The position numbers and the translations under genes are program-made. Source: Aotearoamyces nothofagi (Eukaryota > Ascomycota > Leotiomycetes > Leotiales > Tympanidaceae). Taken from it: a DNA stretch of 64,000 nt. The notes beneath the pieces were generated by a model. That model ran no database searches. It worked only from the letters and a program-made list of their open reading frames with translations, and was not told the DNA's origin. The DNA lies in the NCBI GenBank assembly GCA_015345905.1, contig JADDTR010000012.1, positions 566,578-630,577 of the forward strand, written 5' to 3'. The stretch's first letter is position 1. The number at the start of each line of letters is the position of its first letter. This document shows, piece after piece, positions 34,110-45,772 of the stretch.

Positions 34110-34952
34110 TGTTGGAATGGTGAGATTCTTTGAATGTGTGTTTATAATCAGGGCCAAGCTCACGAGACTCAAGCCAGTGGAGCTTTAAGAGCATCGGTTG
34201 AAAGGTTGGGGGTTCTTAGATTCCATGGCACTCGTCATACAAAACAGTACAGTACAGTACATACGCTCTGCCGATATTCAACTACGTCATAAGCATAGGA
34301 GGCAAGTCGCTCGACTACCTAAATGCTTAACCACCACCAAGAGAGTCTCATGAACGAGCTCAGTACAATATCGAGGAATGTCCAATCTGTTTGCTTGTTA
34401 TTATATGAGTGCATGCCACATTTCTTGACGTCTTACGGTTTATGAAATGATTGCCGCATGGAGCACAGCGTTCCGGAGAGAAATGTGTACGAGCACGGAA
34501 ATAGTGTAAGTCAGAGCCGCCAGCCAATGACATCATTTACTATGCATGACGGCGGCGTCCCTGGCGGGGCGGGACTGTCGACGATTAGATAACGGAACAC
34601 CTGAGCCCTGAGAATTTTTCCTGCAACACCGGCCGGAGAACACTCCTTCGTTCCTGTCATACATCCTTTCTAGAATTTCTTTTTAGACTCTATAGACTTT
34701 TGTGCCTTTCTAGATTTCCTTTCTCGGCTAGATAATATACAGCAATAGATGAGATACCAATAGATTTCTTACTCTTATTCTCTTTATTCTCTTATTGAAC
34801 ATCGATCATCTCCCGCGAATCGCGCGTTTAAATTCAGAAAGTGAGCCAACCCCTTTTCTTTTCTTAACTCAATCGAGCTATGGTCTGGGAGACGTGATAT
34901 GGCTTCCTACCCGGCTGCCAGACCAATAGAAAGATATTCTTGAACATCACGA
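34110..34952. promoter_or_regulatory. Divergent upstream region with a CCAAT box and a TGACATCA site
   Basis: 843 bases between divergent starts. At about 34,530-34,546 there is GCCAATGACATCA, a CCAAT box overlapping a TGACATCA bZIP-type half-palindrome, followed by GC-rich sequence (GGCGGGGCGGGAC). A GTACA repeat (CAGTACAGTACAGTACATAC) lies at 34,246-34,265. Whether these act on either gene is inference. Confidence 0.4.
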
Positions 34953-35820
34953 ATGGCGCTCCCTGATAACTTTCCAGTGCCGAGCGTCACCATCCACTGC
35001 GTCCGCCATGCGCAGGGCTACCACAATCTCACCGAAGCCAATCATAAGATGTCTGATCCATTATTGACACCACTTGGAGAGGATCAATGTAGAACTCTCC
35101 AAAACACGTTCCCATACCATGACCGAATCACACACCTCGTCGCATCTCCACTCCGACGGACAATTTATACATGCTTGATATCGTTCGAACCGGAAGTCAA
35201 GGAAAAGGGCCTTAAAATTATCGCTCTTCCTGAACTGCAAGAAACTTCAGACCTTCCATGTGATACTGGGAGTGACCCATCCTTGCTCAAGAAGGAATTC
35301 GAGACTGGAGAATGGAAGGGAGCTGTGGACTTGGGGCTTGTTAAAGATGGTTGGAATGATAAATCAATCGAAGGCCCATGGGCGCCCGTCGCTGCCAAGC
35401 TGGAGGCAAGAGCCAGAGCAGCAAGAAGATGGCTGCGTGAGCTCGGATCAAAAGGCAGTGGAGACCATGCAGATATTGCCGTAGTGACCCACGGCGGATA
35501 CTTGCACTACTTCACGGAGGACTGGACGGGACATGATAGGTTCCTTGGTAAGTCATAGTTCTTTTATATTTTCTCTCTGCTATCCACTCGCTGATTTCAT
35601 GAAAGGCACCGGCTGGCAGAACACCGAGTACCGTAGCTACACGTTTCGCTCTGAAGATGACGAGAACGCAAGCATCATCGAGACACCTGAGAGCAGGCAA
35701 CGAAGACTTGGCTCTGAGATTCCTTTGACAGAAACTGAGCAGCGAGAACTGAAATTGACAGCAGAGAGTTGGTGGCAGGAAAATGGGTTCCAAAGCCCAA
35801 ATGGAAAACCGACATCATAG
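34953..35820 (+). CDS. Histidine-phosphatase superfamily protein (phosphoglycerate-mutase-like)
   Basis: The exons are 34953-35547 and 35606-35820, giving 269 aa. The catalytic RHG-type motif is IHCVRHAQGYHN with His19 as the expected phospho-acceptor. SPLRRTIYT supplies the conserved arginine, LPELQETSDLPCDTG the proton-donor region, and AVVTHGGYLHYF the second catalytic histidine. The substrate is not evident. Fungal relatives are annotated as PGAM-like phosphatases and related metabolic phosphatases, not as glycolytic mutase. No signal peptide is present, so it is probably cytosolic. After the junction, GTGWQNTEYRSYTF completes the fold; the tail is acidic. The superfamily is firm, the exact activity open. 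Confidence 0.9.
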
Positions 35821-36540
35821 AGCTATCATTATCTATAGTACAGCGCCGGGGCTGTGTATGAATCATTGCATCTCCTATTAGATATCTGATGGGGTGTCTT
35901 TTTTTCATGTACACCCCGGCTAAATTATCCAAGAAATCTCCTCTTCAGCATAGTAGAGTCTGACTGCATCTGACTTTAAGAAAATTATCTGTCGAGTACA
36001 TCATAGCTAACAAATTTTGTATAAGATCGTAGTGAGTCGCGACGCTTTTGAGCCAACTAGAAATATGAAATGCGATAACAACATGAAATCCAGAGTGTCG
36101 CGTCCCCCACTAACGCGAAATGATGCACTCAGCTTTTTACTAATGTAATCCATTCCCTGAGATTAAGCCGCAAGTCCCTTTTATTTATCAAATAATAGGA
36201 TAACATTACTGACAGCTGTAGAATCTCATTCGGCCAACGTCAACAGAGATGCAGAGCCGCAATCTCACGCTCAGATCACTAACAAAAGCGGATAAGACCC
36301 CAGATCCGACCGTCATAATAAAAGCTTAAACTAAATGGGCGGACGGCATAGAACCCTGCTATTGAGGGCCGGTTAATTAAATATCAGAATTACTCTCGAT
36401 GGCTGTTTCCGTCTTATTGAGCGACTGTCCTTGCCCCCCATATACCCAAGTATTTTATAGCCACTGTTTTGGAACATGACCATTGATTTCAGTCAGATCT
36501 AGAATAAGCTTTTATAGTTTAACGAAGCTAAATTTAGAGC
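35821..36540. other. Intergenic region upstream of the MFS gene
   Basis: 720 bases of ordinary AT-moderate sequence. No gene, no repeat and no certain promoter element are seen. Confidence 0.45.
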
Positions 36541-38091
36541 ATGGCTGACATCGAAGAGAAATCCTACGAGCATGACTCAAGTAACGATACAACGAACCCC
36601 GCAGCGGCAGCAGCAGCAGAAGACTCATCAGAGGCACAAACAGAGAAAGAATGGGCTCCAATCCAACCAGTTGCATCTCGGTCAAGACCTGCAAACAGAA
36701 CAATTTCTGTACGGTCATTGAGCAGAACAAGGTCGCAGAACGGGTATGGGTGCGATGATATCAGTATCGATGGTGAGCCTAGGGATCCAGAGCAAGGAGA
36801 CGACAAAGATCCTTTTGAGGTGGCATGGGATGGCGGTGACAGCGACCCCATGAACCCAAGAAGCAAATCAAAAGCGGTGAAATGGGCCATCGTTCTAATA
36901 TGCGCGACAGCCTCGTTATGCGTGTAAGTCATGTCTCCTGCAACGGCCGCATATGCAGAGGGAGTAGCTGCTGATAAATATATGTGATAGAACGTGTACT
37001 TCATCTATGTATACTTCGACTTATGCCCAATTGACCAAGGACTTCCACGTGTCTCAGATTGTGGCAACGCTTGGCCTGTCTCTCTTTGTCTTTGGCATGG
37101 GGTGCGGACCTATGCTTTTATCCCCGCTGTCAGAATTCTATGGCCGGCGCCCAATTTACCTTGTATCCCTCGGATGCTTTTTTATATTCCTCATCCCCGA
37201 AGCTGTAGCGCAGAACATCCAGACCATGCTCATCGTCCGCTTCATTGATGGCTTAGCTGGCAGTGCCTTCTTGTCGGTTTCAGGGGGGACCGTTGCCGAC
37301 CTGTTCAAGCGCGAGGAATTGCAAGCACCAATGATGGTTTTTACTGCTGCACCATTCGTTGGTCCGTCGATTGGACCCCTGATCGGCGGCTTTATTAACG
37401 ACAATGTCGATTGGAGATGGACGTTTTATGTTCTTCTCATCTGGGCCGGAGTTTTGTTGGGGCTGATTATATTCTTTGTACCAGAAACCTACCACCCAGT
37501 CTTGTTACGCAATAAAGCGCGGAAATTAAGGAAGGAAACGTCGGATGACAGATGGAGAGCCCCTTTGGAGAAGATGGACAAGTCCGTTTTCAAGACGGTG
37601 TTACTCTCTCTTACTCGACCCTTTCAGCTCCTTTTCCTCGAACCAATGTGCTTCAATCTCTGCCTCTTCTCGTCAATCCTACTAGGTGTACTGTACCTAT
37701 TTTTCGGTGCATTTCCACTCGTATTTCGCGAGAACCATGGGTTCACGCTGTCGCAGATTGGATTGACCTTCCTAGGAATTTTCGCTGGGATGCTGTGCGC
37801 AATAGCAATGGATCCTATATGGCATAAAAATTACGTTCGTCTCGTTAAAAAAAGAGAGGCTGCTGGTGGGGAGCCTGGGGGAAGTGAACCCGAATATCGC
37901 TTGCCATCTGCGATTATGGGTGCTGTTCTTGTGCCAATTGGACTATTCTGGTTTGGATGGACAACATATAGCTCTATCCATTGGATTGTGCCCATCATTG
38001 GGTCAGCGATATTTGGCATGGGGTAAGTCAAAACATTTTCCTTTTGTTGATGTATTCTGGCTCGAGTATGGCTGTCCAAAGCAATCTGGAG

Positions 38092-38167
<76 letters not shown>

Positions 38168-39051
38168 NNNNNNNNNNNNNNNNNNNNNNNNNNNNNNNNN
38201 NNNNNNNNNNNNNNNNNNNNNNNNNNNNNNNNNNNNNNNNNNNNNNNTTGTTGTTGTTTTCTGGCTGGTGTTTGGGGGTCCAAAGCAATTTGGAACCCCC
38301 CCCCCCCCCCCCCCCGGCGGCGGTGGTATAAACAAGGCCAATTATGATCCATGTCTGGGCAACATATCGAAATCTATCAGGAGGCTCTTATTAGTAAATA
38401 GTTCGAGGTGTAGAACCATACTCACTCAGCTGGAGCTCAGCTCATACGGATACGGCTGGAAACAAGAAATGGGCGACTCCTTAACGTTCAGGATCGACGG
38501 GCAATTGTTAAGCTTCATCAGCAAGCAGTGTTACCTCCGTGCAGTGGCGGAAGAATTCCCTTTAAGCGAAGCTACTCTAAATTAATGCATCGGAGGCTGA
38601 AGGGCATCTTTGTCCTTGGATGACGTTTACAAGGGATAGGTGCATATATGCATATGCAGACACGTTGCTAACCGCTTGGTACAATTCATAGCATGCTCCT
38701 CGTTTTCAGTGGGATCTATACATTCCTGGTCGATGCTTACCCACTCTACGCAGCAAGTGCATTAGCTGCCAATAGTTTTGCCAGAAGCAGCTTTGCCGGT
38801 ATGTTACCCTCTACGTGAAAATGCGAATGTGCCCCTCACTATTACAAGAGCAAAGTGCAGAGCATCAGATGCTGACATGCATAGCTGCATTCCCACTCTT
38901 CGGCGTACAAATGTATAATAAGCTGGGATTTCAATGGGCTACCAGCCTGCTCGCATTCTTGACTGTTGCAATGATGCCTTTCCCATATCTGTTCTTCAAG
39001 TATGGAGAACGGATACGAGGGAAAAGTCGTTTTGCCACTGGTAGGGTATAG
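36541..39051 (+). CDS. Major facilitator superfamily transporter, DHA1 drug/polyamine type
   Basis: A plasma-membrane proton antiporter by family; drugs or polyamines are the usual substrates of this group, but the substrate here is unknown. The exons are 36541-36923, 36991-38022, 38692-38798 and 38885-39051, giving 562 aa. Residues 1-115 are a soluble, acidic, Ala-repeat-bearing N-terminus ending DSDPMNPRSKSKAVKW, as in Tpo1/Flu1-like carriers. Twelve membrane spans follow, with the motif-A loop PLSEFYGRRPIYL after span two, GGTVADLFKREELQAPM between spans four and five, and VDAYPLYAASALAANSFARS in the C-terminal half. The third intron (38023-38691) is 669 bases and contains a long G run, 80 Ns and a C run; the flanking exons still join in frame (FGMG + MLLVF). 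No secondary-metabolite genes are adjacent. Confidence 0.92.
38094..38315. other. Homopolymer-flanked assembly gap inside an intron
   Basis: 74 G (38094-38167), 80 N (38168-38247), then 48 bases of unique sequence and 20 C (38296-38315). The ~50 bases before the G run (from about 38,044) align without gaps to the ~50 bases after the Ns, with about nine mismatches. The structure is therefore unresolved; see findings. Confidence 0.9.
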
Positions 39052-39766
39052 TTGAACTGGAGCTTGTAAATTAACATTCGAGCGAGCGTAGTGCAGAGAT
39101 CGTTACGCTTCACCTGGGAACGGCTCGAGGGTGGCTAACTACGAGGGAGAGGACAGAAGGAAGCCGTGTGCTTAAAGTTGCGGGTGTACACAAGCGCTTC
39201 AGGACATCTAGGCATTCGAGCTGGCTCAGGGGGCTCAACGGCATTGCCATTGCCGGTTCATAAGGTACTACTGTAATGAATATCTCTGCCTCTGAAAGTG
39301 AAGGGGCCATGGATTCCCATGTTGAAGGTGACTATTATTCCTTGTGACGATCCAGTGCACTCACACGTCACATTTTCTGCGTGTTTCAGAGGCCATTCGC
39401 TCCAAATAGAGTAATCCTAGGCACGCGTAGTTAGTTCTATGACAGCCCAACCATTCACGAGGCAATAGCAACATCAGGAGTCTGGATGAGCACTCAGGAG
39501 AAGGACGCCGCCGCTGAAGAATCAACTGCAGCCACAATCTCCCATTGATTTGCAGTCTTAGATCACCCAGATTCGGAGCGACGATGCAGAAGGACTGTGA
39601 CAGTGATTTCTCAGGTCGTAGGATCAAGCCATGTACGCTTAAGGAGGAGATCACATGAAGCTCACCGAATCGCAGGCTTCTTGATGCGCTTACGCAAGTC
39701 TGCATGGCCTGGCCCTGTCCAGCCTCACGGCCTGCAGCTATAGCTTACATAGCTGTAGCTGGGGGT

Positions 39767-39804
39767 GGTAGCTGTAGCTGTAGCTGTAGCTGTAGCTGTA
39801 GCTG
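39767..39804. repeat. GTAGCT hexamer repeat
   Basis: Six tandem GTAGCT units, preceded by a looser TAGCTG stretch from about 39,738. The hexamer contains AGCT and is close to self-complementary. Confidence 0.9.
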
Positions 39805-39983
39805 CACATTAGCTGTACCTGGGAGCCCTGGCACCGACAGGACATGCTGAACGGAGGCGGCGATCCTGACGAGTGATGTCGCCAGCAACTATCGTGCGCA
39901 ATGCTCGGTATTGACGATTCACAACAAGAAAAACAATATACTGCTGCAGCACTGCCAGGGTTCCTGCGATGCAATACCAAGTC

Positions 39984-40008
39984 ATTGAATTGAATTGAAT
40001 TGAATTGA
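39984..40008. repeat. GAATT pentamer repeat
   Basis: Five tandem TGAAT/GAATT pentamers. Confidence 0.9.
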
Positions 40009-40922
40009 GATGAGAAATCGTCCGAAATTAACTCCGTAGGGAGGCACACGAGCAAAGCCCTTCTGGATTTCTAACCCCGCATGTGCTCATCCCGCTATCC
40101 CGTAGCTCCACAAAGCGGCGACAAGCTTGGGCTCCTTTAAAATCGACAACCATCTTCATCCTCCTTCCTACACATCTCAGCCCTTCGCAGAAGCTCCAGG
40201 ACGTTCGCATACTCTTACTAAGACTGCACATCAACAACCCCACGCCATCCTTGGGCATCAATGAGCAGAAATGTACAGATAAGGGCTTGCATTGCATACA
40301 GTCACCACCACGCAGACCTGGACCAGGAGCACCGGGAGCGTGCAGGCGGACGTCGTTCCACAACATTATTCATACTCTCGACGCGTGACCTATCTCATGG
40401 TTGCTACCAGCATACTGGCTAGAGCGAGGCAGAGTTGCGAGGGGACACCAAGGATCTGAGACCTGTGCGGTGGGATATTACTCGGCCGAACTGCTTTGCG
40501 CGCAGGCAAAAAGCGTTTGAAGGAGTGGCTCTAGCAACATCGCAAAGACGCGCATGCGCGTAATACACAAGGACTAGGTACCTAGGGCACTCTGAGCGTG
40601 TGCGACTCAGCGAGACGAGACTGGCAACGCATGCGAGCTCGTGCCAGCAACCGCGACGAAACGTGTTGGCCTTGAGATCCGGCGGCTGCTTGCAGCGCAT
40701 GGGCTGAAGCAATATCACCAACAACAGCAAGTACAAGGCAGAGGTGTGGTTGCAATCTTGTGCCATAGGCTTGCGTACGGTTGACGGCCCATCGTGTATC
40801 CCAACTGGGTGGTGCTGTGGCCAGGGATTGCTTCGATTCGACCGACGTAGTGGGCCACCAGGTACAAGACGCTACGAGAGGGGATATCTATTTAAGACAC
40901 GGGAGGTATCGAGTGAGTCAAA

Positions 40923-43304
40923 ATGCCGGAAGATACTGAGATTGACGAACCGTCGGATGCTGCGTCGGAGAACGAGTACGACGACACCGAGACTGGAAAA
41001 GACGAAGAGCAGGATGGTTCTATAATGGCAGAGCAAAGATTCAGACCTGATGATGAGAATGGAAATGGGGGCAATGAGGTCAAGAAGCCGAAACTGGATC
41101 CAAAGGACCCTCTGAGGCCTCGAAGGAAGAAAGCTAGGAGAGCGTGCTTTGCGTGCCAAAGAGCTCATTTGACTTGTGGTATGTCTCAATCCTTCTCGTT
41201 TAGTCGTACTCTCTCTTTTGAACCAGAGGGAAATGCATTCTAAACGAGGATATGGAATCCTCTAATTTTGAAACCTGCGTTACTTGTATTGTACTCGAAA
41301 TTTATTTTGAGATTGTATCGACTCTATACTGACACCCCTATTAGGCGATGAACGTCCTTGCCAAAGGTGTATTAAACGAGGCTTAGCAGATGCTTGCCAG
41401 GACGGTGTTAGGAAGAAGGCAAAGTACCTCCACGATGCGCCTCCAGAAGCTCTGCGGCCCGTTTTAGGCCCAACTTACAATCCTTCCACAAATGGTCGAA
41501 GTTCTGCCCATCTTTCAAACACTACTTCAGCATCTGACACTTCACCTGGTATTGGTGGGTTCTTCCCGCAGGCCAACACGTCAACAGCTTACCCTCTGCA
41601 ATTCCAATCAATACGCCAAACTCAAATGCCCCCACCAATACAAGACTCCATGTCATCGTACATCAGTCAGCAATCACCAATCTCTCCTAATTTTCCGTCA
41701 CCGATAAATCAGCGGCCAGGTTCCATGCAGAGTCTTAATACTCCAATGGCATCTGCCAACATTGATATCCAGGACCAGGCAGCCTTTACAGGTCCTTTAT
41801 TCGACCCTAGCAATCCTGCTCTCTTTAATTTCGATCTTGAGGGATTAAACTTTGGGAATCACTATGGCGCTCTTGAGTTTGGTATGTTGAACCACATGTC
41901 ATCAGGGGCAGCAGAAACACCACCACAGGATAAAAATGGATCCTTGTCACAAACAGGTGGCAGTGATGCCGCTTTTAACGCCGGAAATGTTTATAATAAC
42001 AATATGGCTTTTGGACAGATGTACCCACAACAGGACGCGATGATCTCGGATTATACTGGCATTGACCATCAGAACATCTCTGGGAATCTTTATGACATGC
42101 GTAATTACATGCCTCGCGCTTATGCCATTGAGAATGGCCCAGCTAGTCTTACTAGTCCGAGCACTGATGCTCAAGCTAGCCCTCAAGGCTCTCTTGGTTT
42201 TGATGCCAGCCCAACAATTGCGTATAATCCTTCTACAGGCGCTAATACAACACATGTACAATCCGGGCACCATCGACAACAGAAACGCCCGGATAATACT
42301 AAGACAGCACCTAAACCCCCTCCAGGTTCTCTTATGAACACTTCAAACAGCCACCGCGATCCTTCTTCTATATATTCTACCGTCACTGAACCATACGCAT
42401 ATACAACAAGGTTTCACAGTCTCACGGCGTTCATTCAAAAGCGGTTTTCCGCCAATGCGACCCTAAAAATCGCAAAGAGTCTTGCCTCAATCCGCCCCTC
42501 TTTCATCAGTTGTACGAAGACGCTGACTAGACAAGACTTGATATTTATGGAGAAATGTTTTCAACGGACACTGTTCGAGTACGAAGAGTTTATGCGGGAT
42601 TGGGGGACACCAACACTAGTCTGCCGGAGGACCGGAGAAGTGGCAGCCGTTAATAAAGAATTTACGTTGATGACCGGGTGGTCCAAGAATATTTTACTGG
42701 GCAGGGAGGCGAACTTGAATATAAATACGGGCAAATCCTCGAACCCTAGTACTGGGAACCCATCTGGGGCGCCCAGCCTTGGTAACTCAGGCAGAGCAGG
42801 GTTGACGACGCCTAGAATGCGACCCATGGCGATGGAAAAGGGGCAAGAAGGGCGACCGCAGCCTGTTTTTCTAGCGGAGCTGATGGACGACGACTCGGTT
42901 ATCGAGTTTTATGAAGACTTTGCTAAACTTGCCTTCGGTGATTCGCGCGGTTCAGTCACAAAGCGGTGTAAACTTTTGAAATACCAGTCGAAGGGCCTAC
43001 TTGAGGCCGATGAGATCAAAGCAGAAGAGAAAAATACTGAGAAAAGGCGTAAAGAAGCAGCCAGCGGGACACTTCTTGGTGGTAGAGTCAGCAAGATCGA
43101 TGGTGAGTTTGGGATTGGAAACTTGCAGAAGGATGGGAAATTAGACTGCTCGTATTGTTGGACGGTGAAAAGGGATGTATTTGATATTCCGATGTTGATC
43201 GTCATGAATGTAAGTTTCAATTTTTGGTTCTACTGTTCTTTACTACTCCCCCATGGTTATGGATATAAGATACTGACTATGTGCAGTTTTTGCCGTGCAC
43301 ATGA
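40923..43304 (+). CDS. acuK: Zn2Cys6 transcription activator of gluconeogenesis, ERT1/acuK family
   Basis: Nuclear activator of gluconeogenic genes (PEP carboxykinase and fructose-bisphosphatase are the known targets in Aspergillus), acting with AcuM. The exons are 40923-41178, 41345-43209 and 43287-43304, giving 712 aa. An acidic N-terminus leads to a basic patch ([10 protein letters not shown]) and the zinc cluster Cys75, 78, 85, 91, 94, 103 ([11 protein letters not shown] / [13 protein letters not shown]), followed by [12 protein letters not shown], a family signature. Intron one (166 nt) cuts the zinc cluster after the third Cys. Residues ~110-480 are Gln/Asn/Ser/Pro-rich. A PAS-like domain follows ([20 protein letters not shown]), interrupted by a G/S/N-rich insert, and the C-terminus is [24 protein letters not shown], the last five residues coming from an 18-nt exon. 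Family assignment is firm. Confidence 0.93.
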
Positions 43305-43616
43305 GCTAGGATACCTTTGCAAAACGCGGACATACATGGGCATTTATTATAGGTAAGTCGGGCATGGACTGGAAAGGCGGCGTTATAAAAGGGATGGACT
43401 TGATCAACGGCAGGGTCCGCATACACGCATAGGCCTCGATGCCGCACATTATTGTCTAAATTAGCTTTCTAGCTAGTAGTCTATAAGCCGACTTGCATTA
43501 ATATTACAAGGAGCGGTATCTCTCAAGTCTAGTAGCCATCTATACTGAACTCCCTGACTATTTGAGCACATGTGGTAGTCTATATCTGATATCTTAGCCA
43601 TCGTCTTAAATGACCT
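43305..43616. other. Convergent intergenic region, no gene seen
   Basis: 312 bases between the acuK and FMN1 stop codons, probably both 3' untranslated regions. Confidence 0.45.
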
Positions 43617-44442
43617 TTATTGAGTTGGAGGATTTTGGACCTCCACTATTTCATCCTCGCCCCAGAGATAAGGGTCTACCAAGTATTGCCGCCACTTCTC
43701 ACGATCCAAAGAAAGTTTCGTAACCTCAATATCAGTGTTGATGTCTTTAATCAAGTTTTCAACAGATACGTAGTCGTATTCTGGCCGTATATAACCCAGA
43801 ATGCTGATTGCCATCTGGCAGCCATAAAAATCTTTCGGGAATTTGTGGAGAACATGAACCTCCTAAATCGATCAGGCTAGATTAGTCTCAATAGATCTAA
43901 AAAGATTGGTCTTTTTAATCAAGCTCGCGGGGGGGGGGGGGTGGAGGGGGGGATGTAGGATCACTTACAGCCGAGCGCACAGTATTCTTGTAAAATGGGT
44001 TGTAGCCAATGCTCATAACCATTGCGAACTGCCTCCAGCCCTCTTTCCTCTTCTCCGCGGGCACAACAGGGGGTTGGTCCATTACAAAAGCATCTGCGGA
44101 GCTGTTTTCAGTGTCTAAATGTAGTGCTGACGAGGGGTGACATGGATGGGTAGGGTGCTCCGCGGGGAGTTGGATCGAGGCCCAGCCAAAGTAGACGCCG
44201 GACTTTAGGGAGTCGATCCATTTGACTGCGGTCACCGGGAGGTTTGCTGTTGGGATGCCAAGCTGTAAGAAGTCAACATGCCGGCCATAGCGGATAGAGG
44301 CAGATGTAAACGTATAGACACGAACCTCTTTGGAGCCACGACCAAAACCAGACACAACTTCGCCTTTCATTCGTAGGGGGTAGGGAGGCTCAGGCCCACT
44401 ATCCTCGCCGATGATCATGGGACGAGGGCCATCGGGACGCAT
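43617..44442 (-). CDS. FMN1: Riboflavin kinase
   Basis: Phosphorylates riboflavin to FMN with ATP, the first step in making flavin cofactors. The exons (minus strand) are 44326-44442, 43969-44262 and 43617-43862, giving 218 aa, the same length as yeast Fmn1. I start at MRPDGPRPMIIG, as upstream in-frame codons lack an ATG. The nucleotide- and flavin-binding signature spans the first junction: VVSGFGRGSKE + LGIPTANLPV. SGVYFGWASIQ and MVMSIGYNPFYKNTVRSA + EVHVLHKF follow, with the family's conserved Asn and Glu. The C-terminus (LGYIRPEYDYVSVENLIKDINTDIEVTK) is the usual helical end. Intron two carries a 13-base G/C homopolymer (43929-43941). Without splicing out intron one the frame stays open and adds 21 residues. 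Identification is firm. Confidence 0.95.
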
Positions 44443-45622
44443 ATTGACTGCAAGCGCTTGCAGACGAAGAAAAGAGAAGTGGACGTGTATCTCTGGAGCT
44501 TCCAAAAAGCGTTGTAGTCTTCAGGTAGGCAGCCTACATACGCACGCAAGGCTGTCTGTTATCGATAGGACTAGCGCCTCCGATGGGCGGGTATGTTTGT
44601 ATTTCGGAGCGACTTCAAAGATCCCGGAGTGTTGTACAGTACATATCAGCTTCGGCTTCTTCGATGACCTGATTTCTGAACGTCATTTGTAGCATATCTA
44701 TTGAACGAAGTATATCAGTTATCATACAGAACCAGCAGTCGGAGCCTTGGATCTTGTTTCCCCGTGGCGCGCTCCGTGCAGGCCAACTTGAGGCTCGGGG
44801 CCGTGCAGCTTGTGCTTCGATTCACCCGGATGGCAAGATACATGAACCACGAGGCAACGGGTACTACTCTATGTCCTCCGGTAACTTCATGGAAGAGCCC
44901 TGGAGGACATGAAGCAGCATGGTGTGTTTGATCGGTGGTTGGTGATACTGAGTTTGATATCGCGGCGGCGTTGGGTATGCAGCATTAACGGAAAGTCCAA
45001 AAATTTCACAGTCACAAACTTTTGTGTAGTAGACCGATCACTTGAACAGCCCTATTATATTAATAACTCAACTCCTTCCTTCACGAAGCTCATACTTTGT
45101 TCGGTGCTCGACTTTTGGCGTGCTCCTATATTTGCGCCTTAGGCACAAGCTAACCATGCCTCTCGCTTAAATCCCTGTCCCAGCCTTCCATTGTCAGCCT
45201 CCTCTCCTGCCACATGATTTTGTAGCAGCGGAGTGCTGATCCAGTACAAAAAGCGCCCCTATGGACGTCCCGAGTCCATTCCTCCCTTCCTTCGTACCAT
45301 ACCACATCCATTACTTTGGAATGCAATCAGCTGATCTAGTAGATTATTACGACTGTACGACTTAACGATAACGTCTCATATCTGCCTTCAGCTTCAGCCT
45401 CAGCCTTGCGTCCACTTGAAAGGTATGTTTCTTAAACTCAAAGAAGGAAAATTTGCAAACACTAACAATCAGCCACAGATACCTACCATACCCCAGGAGC
45501 TCGAAATTACATATCTTACCAGTTCATAGCCGCCGCCGCCGGGCAGGTTCCCGGTCGCTATTCTCCCACCTCCACCACGCGCCTATCTCTATTAGCCGCT
45601 ACCGCACACATCAAAAGCAGCC
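44443..45622. other. Divergent intergenic region with a spliced leader upstream of the micropeptide
   Basis: Nearest FMN1 it is plain sequence. Between 45,423 and 45,478 there is a good intron candidate in the leader of the 49-aa gene: donor GTATGT, branch CACTAACA, acceptor AGCCACAG. I see no other gene. Confidence 0.45.
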
Positions 45623-45772
45623 ATGGTTCAAGAAAACATCGTCATTGCCATCATCATTATTGTCCTTTTTGTCCTCATTTCACTCATCTCATGGGGTATC
45701 TACCGCCTCATTCAAGCCGGTCGGGCAGGCAGCACTACATCCGGAAGCAGCAACAGTTTGGCAGATGATTGA
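45623..45772 (+). CDS. 49-aa single-membrane-span micropeptide
   Basis: A small open frame starting in a strong context (CAGCCATGG). The product begins MVQENIVIAIIIIVLFVL and is a textbook membrane span over residues ~6-25 (only I, V, L, F, A and S), followed by WGIYRLIQAGRAG with positive charges just after the span, then a short Ser/Gly tail ending NSLADD. The charge pattern predicts the C-terminus in the cytosol. A convincing leader intron lies 145 bases upstream (45423-45478), which supports a spliced transcript. No codon-independent repeat explains the frame. I do not recognise a family; it could be a regulator of a membrane complex or of an ion pump, but that is only inference. It could also be a chance frame within a long non-coding RNA. 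Confidence 0.6.
   Translation: MVQENIVIAIIIIVLFVLISLISWGIYRLIQAGRAGSTTSGSSNSLADD

Larger units (their letters stand above)
39052..40922. other. 1.9-kb intergenic region upstream of acuK
   Basis: I see no gene. The stretch holds a GTAGCT array and a GAATT array (listed separately). Short frames on both strands show no domains. It probably includes the acuK promoter and leader; the start context is GAGTCAAAATGCCG. Confidence 0.5.

Noticed and set aside
37831-38585. Frames with poly-Gly or poly-Pro running through the MFS intron
   Set aside because: They translate the G/C homopolymers and the N gap. The flanking exons join in frame to give a complete MFS protein without them.
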